Positions 11,601 to 21,494 are shown, numbered from the stretch's first letter. The stretch: 64,000 nucleotides of DNA from Lumbricus rubellus (GCA_945859605.1 OX243824.1:2132078-2196077); one strand, 5' to 3'. Made by a program: numbers and translations. Notes: generated by a model from the sequence alone, not told the origin.

Positions 11601-14249
11601 CTACAACGGAAAAAATTGGATTTTGAGATACTCAACGAGAAACTGGAGGAGAAGGAATGGGACGTACAGCAGAAAACCGCCAAAGTTAAACAGCTGGAGC
11701 AAGCGCTCAACGAGCGTGTGCTGCTCCTCACCGAGTCCGAGCAAAAGCGAGTACGATTCGAAGGAGCGCTCCAGAAAAACCAACTCGATGGTGAGCAGCA
11801 CGAGAAACAGGTCGCCAACCTCGAAGATCAAGTTCACAACCTTCTCGCGCTCGTCAAAGAGCAATGCCTGAAAATTCAGAAGGACGAGGCAGCGAGCGTC
11901 GAATTGAGCGCGGAACTCAACGCTCAAAACGCTCGCGTCGAAGAGCTGGAACGCTCCGTCGGTAATCTCCAACACGAACTGAAACGCACGGCGGTCGTAA
12001 ACAAACGTGCAGAGCAGGAACTATGTGCGTCGCGCGAGCATATACAGAAAATGCACAACGAGTTGGTTAGTGCACGGCAGGAGCGCGAGTCTCGTCAGTC
12101 GGAGCACGATCGACTTGCGAAGGATTTGGCGGAAGCTGTGGCTCTCCTTCAGCAGAAAGACCTGGAGTTGGGTAGACTGCTGGAAACGCTGTCGGAGGCG
12201 GAGGAATGCCGATCGAGGTATTGCGAGCAGTTGGAGCAGGCGGAGGAAGCGTATCGTGGATTGGAGAGCAGTTATCATCGTCTGGTGAAGGTCCATGAGA
12301 CGGAGGTTGCGGTGAAGGAGAAGGAAAATCGATCCCTGCAGAAGGAAGTTGTGGTGTCGTTCGAACAGCTGCAGCAACTGACAAAGCGGGTTTGTATGAG
12401 TAGTTGTAGTTGTTTAAGTTTAATGACAATGTTTCATAATGATGTTCATTAGCGTCACCCTCCTCCTTTACTCAGACTTGGGACTGGCATTGCCAACGTA
12501 CAAGCCATTGGAGAGTTAGATAATAGTGAAATGTAGTAGTAGGTTCATTTTATAGACACTCTGGGACTGGTTCTGGTGTAAGAGGATTTATCCATAGTTT
12601 AACCACAACTTATGACATCAAAGACCAGCCCTCGGAACAAACTTGTTTCATATTTATTTATTTATTTACTGAAAATTTGATATAGCGCTTCTTCAAGGTG
12701 AGCGCTCCCATTCCAACCCGGTCGAATAAGACAGTCTTAAGAAGAGAAAGAAATGAAGCAGAAAGGCCAATAGGTATTTGACGAAGGGTAACAGGGAGCT
12801 CATTCCATGTACTACAGCCTCTTAACAAACTACTCTTCTAGTACTTAAAGTTAAAATTTCTCAATTAGATGAGGGCCGGAAGGGGTGCTGTGCAGCCGGG
12901 TTTTTTTCCATGAATTTCATAATTATATGGAAACTTGTTCATTTTTGGTTTGGCGTGGCTGTGATAATAACAAATAGTAGTCAATTTTTAAAAGAAATAC
13001 GTAAGGGTCTGTTCTTCTATAACATAGAATGGACTAGAATTTTTTTAATCTACCAATTAGCATCCACATTTTGACTTGCATAGATTCTAAAAATACACTA
13101 TTTCTTGTGCAGATGGAACATCTGGAAACCCGACGGAACAAAGAGAACCTACGCACCGATTCGAAAACTGAACACACAGATAAAACAAAAGCACACACCA
13201 AACAAAAAACGGGTTCTCTGTTACAAGATATATTGGACATCGGCGTTAGTTTGGACGCCTTAGAATTATCGCGTTCATCGTCTAAGACTTCACTGTGCGA
13301 TTCTTCGACTTTAAGCGACTCACAGAACTCTTGCAAGTCTGACTCTGAGAAAAGCAGACACTTAGAGAGAGATGATCATCAGCATTTTTCGCACGAAATT
13401 CGCTGCTCTTCCAGAAACCGTGGTCCCTGTACAGAGGCTGTTCATCGAGCTCCACAACGTGGATTCAATTCGGAGCAGGGACATAAGAATTCGAAGATAT
13501 CCAATCAGAATCATCACTCCTCTTTTCCGATGCAGCAGTGTGAAGAAAGTGGCGACTATTTCCAGACAATGTGGAAGGCACTTCGAAATTCCGAAACGGA
13601 AGATAGAACAACTTCTGTATGTAATCCAGCGTTTCACTCCGAACCGAACAAAACGCGAATAACAATGTGTACTCCGGTGCACGCTTCCGATAATCATCCA
13701 ACATCCGCCATAAATATTTCCGCTCCCTCGAATAACTTTTCCGCTGCAGCAACCACCTCTTCCACTGTCTCCCATTCTGATTTGACCGTCTACCACTTGG
13801 CTCCCCACGGTAAGTATCCTTCATCGTCATCAATCCCCCATTCCAACTCAAACACCCCACTTAAAAATCCACACAAATCTTCTCAAAGCTTACCCCACCC
13901 GCATAACTCTTCAAAATCTTCCGAATTTCCCACCGAACTAAAACAACAAAAGATAGCTCAAAACAATACAAAACCCAATCCGGGCAATCCCCATATCGCC
14001 ACAAGGTTCTCGCGAAGCGCGGAAAAACCCAAGAACGCGACGAAGAGAACCGCAAGAACCACGATCAACGAATCGCCGTTCTCTCCGATATTCGCCAACC
14101 GACATTCGCCGAATCCGACGACCGCCATTTCTTACTACGAGAGAATTCTTCCGTCGTCGAGTAAATCGGACGCAGAGGTCGAGAAAATCACGGCGGGAAG
14201 AGATTTTTGCGACAGGGGCGGACGATTTTCGAGTCTTAGCGACGAGTAG
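5603..14249 (+). CDS. coiled-coil protein, CCDC18-like, four coding exons
   Basis: Proposed coding exons: 5655-6051, 6819-7153, 9795-12389 and 13113-14249, giving about 1,487 residues, close to vertebrate CCDC18. Junctions keep frame: donor GAAG|GTGGTT at 6051 (phase 1) to TTTTAG|CCGAG at 6819; TTTAAG|GTGAAG at 7153 (phase 0) to TTTCAG|GTGAAG at 9795; CGG|GTTTGT at 12389 (phase 0) to GTGCAG|ATGGAA at 13113. The ATG at 5655 is chosen because an in-frame TGA precedes it in the same exon; an acceptor-like CTCCAG at 5602 suggests an upstream non-coding exon. Residues 1 to about 1,110 are almost wholly heptad coiled coil (E/K/R/L/Q-rich); the last 378 residues are Ser/Thr/Asn-rich and probably disordered. 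Resemblance to CCDC18 is from memory: an N-terminal LRQKL-LRKTNSSLVTENH block and a late block with SREHIQKMHNELVSARQ and LAKDL. CCDC18 is linked to centriolar satellites; a similar role here is inference. Other long coiled-coil families remain possible. Confidence 0.7.
5655..6051 (+). CDS. coding exon 1 of the CCDC18-like gene
   Basis: This exon encodes 132 residues plus one base, starting MNSSLELDNENLRQKLQDLR. It is coiled coil throughout, with the SLVTENHRLIEMLE stretch that resembles the N-terminal block of CCDC18. The frame runs on to a stop at 6059 only if the donor GTGGTT at 6052 is ignored. Confidence 0.75.
6060..6818. other. intron 1 with LINE and other repeat pieces
   Basis: Contains a minus-strand copy of the recurrent 'GCCAGTCCCAAGCC' repeat (about 6521-6615) and a plus-strand LINE tail ending in (GAAT)n at about 6690-6780. 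No coding potential is seen. Confidence 0.6.
6819..7153 (+). CDS. coding exon 2 of the CCDC18-like gene
   Basis: Begins after TTGTTTTAG with the two bases needed to complete the split codon. It encodes about 111 residues of coiled coil (for example RNLALETAEKIQRSYEELQ) and ends phase 0 at TTTAAG|GTGAAG. Confidence 0.75.
7233..7685. mobile_element. MITE in intron 2
   Basis: Terminal inverted repeats TGTGGCGCCACACACCGTAA (left) and the reverse complement of a right end beginning TGTGGCGCCGCACACCGTAA. A smaller TTAA-bounded palindrome, TTAACTCAATCCCGCC to GGCGGGAAAGAGTTAA, occupies 7577-7659 and looks like a second insertion. No protein is encoded. Confidence 0.7.
7686..8280. other. intron 2 sequence with decayed repeat, nothing coding
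   Basis: Contains two imperfect copies of a C-rich motif (CACCCCAACTTCCACTGG near 7783 and CACAACACTCCGACCTCAACC near 7880, same GTACGCCACCC/GTACACCACCC continuation) and a (CAAA)n run at about 8220-8235. Confidence 0.5.
8296..8335 (+). promoter_or_regulatory. PSE-TATA-like module (intron 2)
   Basis: TTTAGACACCTTTTTAT core, CACC beginning at 8300; TATAAG begins exactly 27 nt later. Confidence 0.55.
8504..8708 (-). mobile_element. tRNA-derived SINE, full length
   Basis: Read on the minus strand: a tRNA-like head with box A (TGGTGTAGTGGTTG) and box B (GGTTCGAATCC), a body with GAGTGAAGGACTT in reverse orientation, and the shared LINE-type tail GGGAGCGCCTCTGAGTAG plus GGGGCGCTATAACAAGTG. It sits in intron 2 of the CCDC18-like gene. 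Confidence 0.9.
8737..8822 (+). repeat. conserved 'GTAACGGCCTCTGTTG' box repeat
   Basis: One of a set of diverged copies whose plus-strand order is GTGCTGTAATATGCC, then GGYAACGGCCTCTGTTGYCAT, then CCTCGTCAARTC. Here it lies 80 bp upstream of the module at 8900. Other copies: 24299-24366, 30812-30908, 33849-33925 (+); 24580-24650, 35866-35945 and a partial at 53985-54015 (-). Confidence 0.55.
8900..8939 (+). promoter_or_regulatory. PSE-TATA-like module (intron 2)
   Basis: ATTAGACACCTTTAAAACGG core, CACC at 8904; TATATAAA begins at 8931, 27 nt on. A T7 run follows at about 8970, so a long Pol III transcript from here is unlikely. Confidence 0.65.
9243..9282 (+). promoter_or_regulatory. PSE-TATA-like module (intron 2)
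   Basis: TTTAGACACCTTCAAAACG core, CACC at 9247; TATAATAG begins at 9274, 27 nt on. Confidence 0.6.
9795..12389 (+). CDS. coding exon 3 of the CCDC18-like gene (main coiled coil)
   Basis: An unusually long single exon of 2,595 bp (865 codons, phase 0 both sides), starting VKNGEMKTVMDQQRRR and ending QLQQLTKR. Nearly continuous heptad coiled coil with very few prolines. Long minus-strand open frames opposite it (for example 9900-11495) are shadows caused by the purine-rich coding strand. Confidence 0.85.
12390..13112. other. intron 3 with decayed LINE 3' end
   Basis: Contains a 'CAGACTTGGGACTGGC' repeat piece near 12473, and a minus-strand LINE tail with (TTTA)n and GATATAGCGCTTCTTCAAGG at about 12650-12860 including traces of the LINE C-terminal reading frame. 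Confidence 0.6.
13113..14249 (+). CDS. coding exon 4 of the CCDC18-like gene (disordered tail)
   Basis: After ACTATTTCTTGTGCAG the frame MEHLETRRNKENLRTDSK runs to a TAG at 14247-14249. It ends the coiled coil and becomes rich in Ser, Asn, Thr and Pro. A consensus-quality donor, CACG|GTAAGT, lies at 13809/13810 inside the frame; an alternative or retained intron (13810 to about 14006) is possible because the intervening sequence is C/T-rich and low in complexity. ATTAAA occurs 10 bp after the stop. Confidence 0.65.
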   Translation: MEHLETRRNKENLRTDSKTEHTDKTKAHTKQKTGSLLQDILDIGVSLDALELSRSSSKTSLCDSSTLSDSQNSCKSDSEKSRHLERDDHQHFSHEIRCSSRNRGPCTEAVHRAPQRGFNSEQGHKNSKISNQNHHSSFPMQQCEESGDYFQTMWKALRNSETEDRTTSVCNPAFHSEPNKTRITMCTPVHASDNHPTSAINISAPSNNFSAAATTSSTVSHSDLTVYHLAPHGKYPSSSSIPHSNSNTPLKNPHKSSQSLPHPHNSSKSSEFPTELKQQKIAQNNTKPNPGNPHIATRFSRSAEKPKNATKRTARTTINESPFSPIFANRHSPNPTTAISYYERILPSSSKSDAEVEKITAGRDFCDRGGRFSSLSDE

Positions 14250-16023
14250 AGAAAATTAAAAGTTGCTCTTTTGTCGTTTATTTAATTAATTTGTTTCCAC
14301 GACAATGGCAATAATAATTTGAATTTTTACATATGGTGCAGAAAAGATACAGTTGATCGTATAATTTGTTTAGATTCTTTATATTATTTTGTTCTCGAAC
14401 AGACTTTCTACCAAGTTGATTGCTTCAAAAGTTATAGTTGTGCATGTTTTTATCTATGTGTAGGTCAGTAGGCCTATTGTTCCTTCCGAGTATTTATATG
14501 TCGCTCTTCAAGATGACTGCTCAGAAGCGCTCCCGACCCCAGTGTGGCTAAGGCGGACAGTTTCGAGATGCTCCTAGCGACGAGTAAAGATGAAAAAATT
14601 GTTCTCTTGTGGTTCATTTAATTTGTGTTTACACGAAGATAGAAATGATAAGTTGAGTTTTTCATGAGGTGCTGAGGACAGTTTGTTGTTGGATGTTTTT
14701 GACGCTCTTGAAACTTGTTCAGGAACAGATTTGTACCAAGTCGGTTGTTTAGAAAATTATATGATGCATGTTTTTATCTATGTGTGTGGCTTTGCCTATT
14801 CATTAGTTAATTCCAGGGCGTAAAGTGTGGCAGGACGGTCATGGATGGCGTCCTGGCACTTATTTTAAAATCTCTATGCCTTTCTGCCACTTATTGGCCA
14901 ACACACCTGAAAATGTATGGGGTGTTCTGGCACTTCTTTTGGAAAGGTAAGGGGCGTCCTGGCACTTCTTTTTTACACTTTTAGCACTGGTTAATTGCCT
15001 ATTAATTAATTAATTCATTCCGAGTATTTATATAGCGCCCCTTTAAGGCAACTGCTCAGAATCACTCCCGACCCAGTACAGTTAACAGTACGGTTGTTAG
15101 ATGTGCAAAATTGTGCATAATTATAACGAGTCCGAGTGCATCCTGCAGGGAACAAGCGCAGCGACAAAAGGATCTCGTTCCAAAATGAGTGAGGGACACA
15201 GAACTGGCACGTTTCTGCTTGGTGGCTGTGGGGCGAAAAGGGACATTGACAGTATAATAATAGCCTATAGCATAGCCTGACAGTTGTGGGAGTTCAATGA
15301 ATCTCAATGCTATTCCTGCACTTTAAAAAAGTTTTCAAATCGTTATAAAAGGTGTTTTGTTACTTTTGTAGGTCACGAAATAAAGAAGATTATTATTGCA
15401 AGTGGTTGTTCTACCATTGAAAAGCCCCGAAAAATAGGCCTGCAACTTCGATGTGCGTACAAAAAGGCTCTTCCTATAATTATGCATTAGGTCTACATTA
15501 GGCAGAGATGGCAGTGGAAGGGGGAGGGTTAACCCGACAGGTCTATATAGGTCCTAGGCGATATACGTACATGTATTACGTACGGGTGCACAGTGTAGGC
15601 CTACACGGCGAGGGGAAGTGGTCTTATCAATAATGTATGTATGCACAGGGGCGCAACCAGAACATTTTCCTGGGGGGTGCTCAGAATTGATTGTGTAATC
15701 TATAAATATTATTACGAAGGTTTAACGACATTAAATAAATGGAGCTTGTACGGTATAGCAAACGTTTCACAGATGAATTATAATATTATTGTCTTGTAGT
15801 AGCCTGAGATAATATTTCCGAGATGGCAGCAACTTATTTATTTATTTATTTAGCTTTTGCAGAACGCGTCCAGCCGCTGAGCAGCAGCCTCATCAGCCAC
15901 ATGTAAGGCGGTTAAACCACCCGGAACAACTGCAGCAACTGTCTTGGCTGAAACACGATTGGCTGTACAGTTGCCGCTGTTATGACAGCTGCAGAAGAAC
16001 GTCTAAATTCCGCCGTTAATGAT
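14250..16023. repeat. gene-free stretch with several LINE 3'-end relics
   Basis: Minus-strand LINE tails at about 14488-14560 and 15013-15100 (TATATAGCGCCCCTTTAAGG), and a degenerate tandem of GGCGTCCTGGCACTTCTTTT at about 14850-14975. At 15646 a single hAT-like end (CAGGGGCGCAACCAG) without a visible partner. No host gene is seen. Confidence 0.6.
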
Positions 16024-16063
16024 TCGACACCTTTAAATTTGTGGAATCCTCCGTTATATATAT
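16024..16063 (+). promoter_or_regulatory. PSE-TATA-like module
   Basis: ATTCGACACCTTTAAATTTG core, CACC at 16028; TATATATAT begins at 16055, 27 nt on. Confidence 0.6.
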
Positions 16064-16324
16064 TTCGCACCAATGTCTCCATGCAATAATTACTATACAT
16101 TAAACTATACAAGCGCTAAAAATTTAGGGTTGGTAATACTGTACTGCAACAGTTCTTAATACAATTGTAATTTAATTAAAATGATCGTAATCTGCAGATT
16201 TGAAAGTAAAGCGCGGGGCATTAGTTTATTCACGAGCTTTATGTTTAGTCAGGTTTATCCGTAGAGTAGGCTAGTCCAAAGGAGGTGCGGTTGCCATAGG
16301 GTCAGAGAAACGGAACCGCTATAA

Positions 16325-17307
16325 TTAACCCTCAGGCTACCAAGCTTTTTTTGTAACACTGACTACCAAGGGGGGGGTGGTTACCACCCCCCCTGGATTT
16401 TGGGTTTGGTTTGAGATATCATAACTTGTAATACACCTATGGATTCAGCATTCATTTCTGCACAAAATGGTATATTTAGGTTTAAAATATATGAAAGCAC
16501 CCCAAAGTTATAAATTTTTTACCGTAGGCACCCGTCGATTCCACAAAATGTATACTTTCGCATAAGCAAAATATTAGATTCTGTGTGTTTTTAACATAAT
16601 TTATTTAATTTAAAATAGGTTACATATAATAAAGTCCAATATTCAACTATAAAAACTAGTAATAAGTTAGTTTTAGTTACAATAAAAAGAGAAAAAACAC
16701 GTAAAACATGCTGAAAAACGTTTACGCAGACTTATCGGTTTGCGTTGTAAAAAAACCCAACATTTTCACACATTTAAATTTATTTTAAGCACTTCCGGTC
16801 ATCAAATGTCAAATTATTTGGTATCACTAAATAGCCCTAATTGCCCTCTATAGAATGACATAATTTATTTCTCTTAGAAAATAAATTATGAATAATTTTT
16901 AATAGGAACAACATGAAAATTTTATGAAAATAAAACACCTTTTTATATATTTTAATTTATTTTGAGCACTTCCGGTTGTCAAATGACAACTCCGTGACCA
17001 CCACAATGTAGCCCCACATTCCCTCTACAGAATGGTGTAATTGGTGTCTCTTCATGTCAAAGGACGGATAAGATACAGCCGATAATCTAAGGGGGGTGGT
17101 ATCCACCCCCCCTGGTGCCTCGGGTATATCGGGTGTAACTTTTGAATGGTATGGTATATCATCACACATTTTAGCTCAAAATGTGTGCAAATGAATCCTC
17201 TACAGCCACCTAAAACGTCAAAATTTTATTCCTAACCAAAAAAGTTTTATTTGGAAAAAACCTAGGGGGGGGTGGATACCACCCCCCCTTGGTAGCCCGA
17301 GGGTTAA
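16325..17307. mobile_element. TTAA MITE family 1, full-length copy, inverted relative to 255-1241
   Basis: 983 bp between TTAA at 16325-16328 and 17304-17307. Ends are CCCTCAGGCTACCA and TGGTAGCCCGAGGG. The frame at 16957-17169 is the recurrent 70-codon frame of the family and is not counted as a gene. Confidence 0.85.
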
Positions 17308-17685
17308 GGCGTATTTATCAGGGTCGGGAATTGAACTGGGGTGGGGGTCAAATGAGATAGAGCGAGAGTTCTTGAAAATAATGTGACTTAAATTTCGAAT
17401 GGAAAGACCACATTGTGATGGATATAGGAGCCTGAGGAATGTGATCACCGGTGTGTGATGTATACCATGGTATCAGCGTGAAACCATAAGGACGTCTGCC
17501 ATCAGTTCTAGAAAGTCCGGGTGGTTCCTTAATACTTGGGGAAAACCCTTGTAATCGTTATATATATTTTAAAAATATTTAAAAATATTTTTTTACTATA
17601 GTGCGGTTACGGTTATTGTTAAAGACGTCAATTTAACACATCTTCAATTAAAGATACATAGATTATGTATTTTGACATCATCAAG
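17308..17685. other. intergenic with a degraded module
   Basis: At 17631-17670 a decayed relative of the 28659 and 34693 modules (AATTTAACACATCTTCAATT, then TATGTATT). Otherwise nothing recognised. Confidence 0.45.
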
Positions 17686-18152
17686 AACTTGTCATAGCGC
17701 CCCTTCAAGCTCTTTACGCCGAAGCGCTGAACAATTGCGAGTGAAGGACATGCCCAAGGTTCCTACGAAGCGACCTGAGTTGATTCGAACCTGCAACCAT
17801 GGGCGTCCGCAGGAATTTGTCTAGGGGGGCGCAAACTTTTAAATAATTGTCATATGGTCTAAATTTAATGGGTGACAATTTGAATTTCCATATTACCACG
17901 AGAGAATCCTATGGCCTACCTATACGTTATGAGTCCAAAGAAAGATAAATAGGTTCAACTTGTAGAACGAATCCATAATCATGTTGAAAATCGCGTTGTA
18001 ACAATCTCAACCAAATAATCTAAATTTTTTGTGCAACTATGCGAAAATCCAGGGGGGCGCACTTGCGCCCCCTTGCGCCCCGCTGCGGACGCCCATGCCT
18101 GCAACCCTTCGGCCTCAAGACGACGAACATACCCACTACACCACCGCACCCC
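17686..18152 (-). mobile_element. tRNA-derived SINE split by a hAT-type MITE
   Basis: The SINE tail (CATAGCGCCCCTTCAAG) is at 17692 and the tRNA-like head (CACCACTACACC-type, minus strand) ends near 18152. The two parts are separated within the box B region by the 300-bp element at 17798-18097. Confidence 0.8.
17798..18097. mobile_element. hAT-type MITE inserted in a SINE
   Basis: Perfect inverted ends CATGGGCGTCCGCAG and CTGCGGACGCCCATG, with a perfect 8-bp duplication CCTGCAAC (17790-17797 and 18098-18105). Interior has AGGGGGGCGCA near both ends in inverted orientation. 300 bp, no coding capacity. Confidence 0.9.
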
Positions 18153-18464
18153 ACATGTAGGCTATAAGAATGAAAGGAAGAAACTGGTATACATCTGACG
18201 GTCCGGCATCGAGCATTGCAGTTAAATAATTAGTATTTATCAGCATGAGACAAAATTTAATGAATGAATAACTATTCAGAACGGAATCTCTGATGTAAAC
18301 AAATTAATGCCACTTAGACTTAAACGACGTGACAATCATTCAGACGGACATCAATTATAGTGAACAATTTCAGCCGATTAATTCATTTTAAAAATCGAAA
18401 AGTCGAGCACAATGCTGTTGATATTATTATTATGAAAGCTTGTGGGACTATCTCCAGATTTGAT

Positions 18465-18546
18465 TTAACACGTTGGCTGCGAGGGACGTGTTAACACGTC
18501 CCCCATTGAGTCATTTAACACAGCAAATTAGCGGCCAACGTGTTAA
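18465..18546. mobile_element. 82-bp TTAA palindromic element
   Basis: TTAACACGTTGGC to GCCAACGTGTTAA, with an inner palindrome GGGACGTGTTAACACGTCCC. The ends match the element at 4569-4749. Confidence 0.6.
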
Positions 18547-18584
18547 AGCTCTGTGAAACACTCATTATTTAGGAACATCTACTA

Positions 18585-18624
18585 ATATATATTTATTAGT
18601 TATAATCATAAAAGAAGGTGTGTA
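18585..18624 (-). promoter_or_regulatory. PSE-TATA-like module, left member of a divergent pair
   Basis: Minus-strand CACACCTTCTTTTATG core, CACC starting at 18620; an AATATATAT tract begins about 27 nt on. Homologous to modules at 55628 and 57617. Its divergent partner is at 21459, separated by two later MITE insertions. Confidence 0.5.
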
Positions 18625-18757
18625 AAACGTTGCAAATTTGGTCTAGTCTAATTATTCATCAACTGGTCAAATGATGATCCAATACGGACGTAATGCATCA
18701 ATAAATTATATGGAAGTTAACGCAGTCATTCAGCTCTTGATATTATAAATTGGTGTA

Positions 18758-19926
18758 CAGGGTGCGCCAAAAAAAGACCCCCCCTGAGATTTTTGCCAAT
18801 ATCTTGACCAAAAGTAAGAATTTCGAAATGAAATTTTACTGTCTTAAAGACAATTCATATTTACACATGATGGCCAGATTTCATCAAAATATTTCAAACA
18901 GAACAAAAATTATGCCACTTTTAGGGAGGTCACCCACGGTTTTTTGACGATTCAAAAACGCGACGCAACAAAAAGTAATAAAAATTCAATCTAATTATTT
19001 TGGCCAATATCTTGGCCAAAAGTAAGAATATCGTAATGAAATTTTACAGGCTTAACAACAATTCATATCTGCATATGATGGTCAGATTTCATCAAAATAT
19101 TGCCAAAACAACAAAAGTTATACCACTTTTAGTTAGGCCACCCCCCAATTTTTGAAAATTCAAAGACGTAACGCAGCAAAAACACGATTTTATTAAGTCT
19201 CATCTCAAATAATTATTATAAAATAGCCTTGATATTGACAGATGATCATTATTATTACTATTTAAAAAATAAACAGGGTACCAGCGAAGCTGCACGTCAC
19301 TGAGAAGTCGCTTAGCAAGATGACAATCAAATTCTTAAATTAAGAAATAATAAGGAATCTGTCAGATAGTCAACAGGTCCATCAAGAACTCTGCATAGAG
19401 ACTCAAAATAAGTTTTGGCACGGGTGGTGGGCACATTGAACACAAGTTGTGAAGCCCTACCAAGTTCATTTGACAACAGTTATTTGTGATGAGACTTAAA
19501 AATCGTGTTTTTGTCACTTTTTATTGCGTTTCGTTTTTGAAACGTCAAAAAACGGTGGGTGGTCTTACTAAAAGTGGCATAACTTTTGTTCAGTTTCAAA
19601 TATTGTGATGAAATCCGGCCACCATGTGTAGATATGAATTGTCTATAAGACTGTGAATTTTCATTTCGATATTTTTATTTTTGGCCAAGATATTCGCAAA
19701 AAACCTTTAAAAAACTGCGTTTCGTTTTTGAAACGTCAAAAAACGGGGGGTGACCTCCCTAAAAGTGGCATAACTTTTGTTCTGTTTGAAATATTTTGAT
19801 AAAATCTGGCCATCATATGTAAATATAAATTGTCTATAAGCCTGTAAAATTTCATTCAAAAATTCTTAATTTTGGCCAAGATATTGGCAAAAAACCTAGG
19901 GGGGTCTTTTTTTTTGGCGCACCCTG
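18758..19926. mobile_element. mariner-type MITE with long inverted arms
   Basis: Flanked by TA (18756-18757, 19927-19928). Ends begin CAGGGTGCGCCAAAAAAA, and homology between the arms continues for more than 80 bp. The arms hold two further inverted/direct copies of a roughly 180-bp unit (TTGCCAATATCTTG, ATGATGGCCAGATTTCATCA, AAAGTTATGCCACTTTTAG-type words). No transposase seen. Confidence 0.8.
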
Positions 19927-20048
19927 TACTGGTTCATCGTATTCTCAACATATTCTCCACTCATCTCCCAACGCATAGCATACCTATGAAAGCTTGCTGC
20001 TCTTAATTAATCCAAGTAGTCTCATTTCTTTGTAGTATTAGATCCAAT

Positions 20049-21354
20049 CGTCTATTCAGAATAACAAGGACGTATCTCATGTAAACCTACGAAAAGGTTT
20101 TATTGCCTTACTACGTTCTACTAAATTATACCTACCATTTCGTATAACAAGGACGTATCTCCAAGTCATGTGTGTAAAATTACAGCATGAGTTACAAGGA
20201 CGTATCTCCCATTATGCTCACATGCTTGGAATAACAAGGACGTATCTCAATTCTGCGGATAACAAGGCCGTATCACAACGTCGCGCGACTGACTGCGATA
20301 AGCGTGTCAACATTAATTATTTTCTCGAAATTGTTATTTTGCGTGGTAAATAATGGATCGTCCCAGACGAAAAATAAGGAATGTAACAGCTATTTTGGAT
20401 GCAATATGGGGCAGTGATGATAAGGATGATTCGAATAATGGTAAGACGGTTTTTTTGTTATTGTTACAAAGCGAGCGATATTACAAGACATTATTAATGA
20501 ATGATGCGGCTAACTTCGGTTACCCTTAGTCCAATGCTAATTTTGCGAAGTCTAATAGCAAACTTAGCATTAAAATTTCATGTAGAAAATATATGTGGTT
20601 GGCCGAATGAAGTTCGGCCTTCAAAAATGCGATGTAATTTTGTCAGTATTAATATCCGTGTGGTATTTATGGTAGGGTGTCTGATAAGGTGCAAAGGCAC
20701 AATTGCACGGACACAAACTTATCCCCAACCAATCCCGAACAAGAACCTGTCTTATTCCAGTGGGCCTAAGTGTAATGTGTATCATTGAAGATTAGGTTTA
20801 GTGATAGGGTTGGTTTAGATGATGAAAATATTGTGATAATTATAGAGTTTAGTGTTAGGTTTAGTGCATTTTATGAATTAAATTGTAGTGTCCTGGTTTT
20901 TCAGTGTATTAGTTATATGAAGCGTTAAAAACATTAACATTGACATTTAATTGCAAGTATAAATATTAAATCGAATAATTTAATGGAAAATGTTAATGCA
21001 TACCTTAAGTTAAGAGAGTATGGTGGTAGATACTCTTTCTAATGTTTCTTCCAGGTCGTTTGTGACATAAATACCTGAAATACGTCCTTGTTTTTCCGTG
21101 ATCTGCCAGTTGTCATGAGTATAATAATGAGTATAACAAAGACGTATCTTATAAAAATATTTTTTTAAAATTAAAAATGATGTCTAAGACAATAACGACT
21201 ATTGGTGTTTGTTTAAGTTCAATGTTAGCATCTTATCGTAAAAAAAATTGAAAAGCAGTTATTACTGTGAATTGATATTTCTGTCTAAACATAAAAATGC
21301 AAATTCCCAACACTTTCGAAATTTACGATACGTCCTTGTTATTCTGAATAGACG
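20049..21354. mobile_element. DNA transposon derivative with subterminal repeats and a possible first exon
   Basis: Inverted ends CGTCTATTCAGAATAACAAG at 20049 and its reverse complement ending 21354, flanked by CAAT on both sides (20045-20048, 21355-21358). The motif ATAACAAGGACGTATCTC recurs at about 20065, 20150, 20200, 20232 and 20261 and, inverted, near 21065 and 21325, as expected of transposase-binding repeats. A solo pair of related ends occurs at 47830-47893. Superfamily not assigned. Confidence 0.75.
20353..20440 (+). pseudogene. possible first coding exon of a lost transposase
   Basis: ATG at 20353 opens MDRPRRKIRNVTAILDAIWG followed by an acidic run and then a good donor, AATG|GTAAGA, at 20441. 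A short basic-then-acidic N-terminal exon with a donor is what is expected of an intron-containing transposase. No further exons are found inside the element, so it would be non-functional. Confidence 0.35.
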
Positions 21355-21454
21355 CAATGTTAATAGAAATTTGAAATGTTAGCGTTTAAACCTTGTTAGG
21401 CAAGCCACAAGTTGTCACCAAGAACATGATTCCACGACAATAGAAAACCTCTCT

Positions 21455-21494
21455 TAAACACCTTTAAAACTATTTCATCTGGTGCTATATATAC
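21455..21494 (+). promoter_or_regulatory. PSE-TATA-like module, right member of a divergent pair
   Basis: CTTAAACACCTTTAAAACTA core, CACC at 21459; TATATATAC begins at 21486, 27 nt on. Homologous to 55992, including about 250 bp downstream. Confidence 0.65.

Noticed and set aside
15646..15700. hAT element from CAGGGGCGCAACCAG
   Set aside because: Only one end is seen; no partner end or 8-bp duplication found.
20060..20290. CRISPR-like array (repeated ACAAGGACGTATCTC with unique spacers)
   Set aside because: Irregular spacing, eukaryotic context, and the repeats are subterminal motifs of a TIR element also found inverted at the other end.
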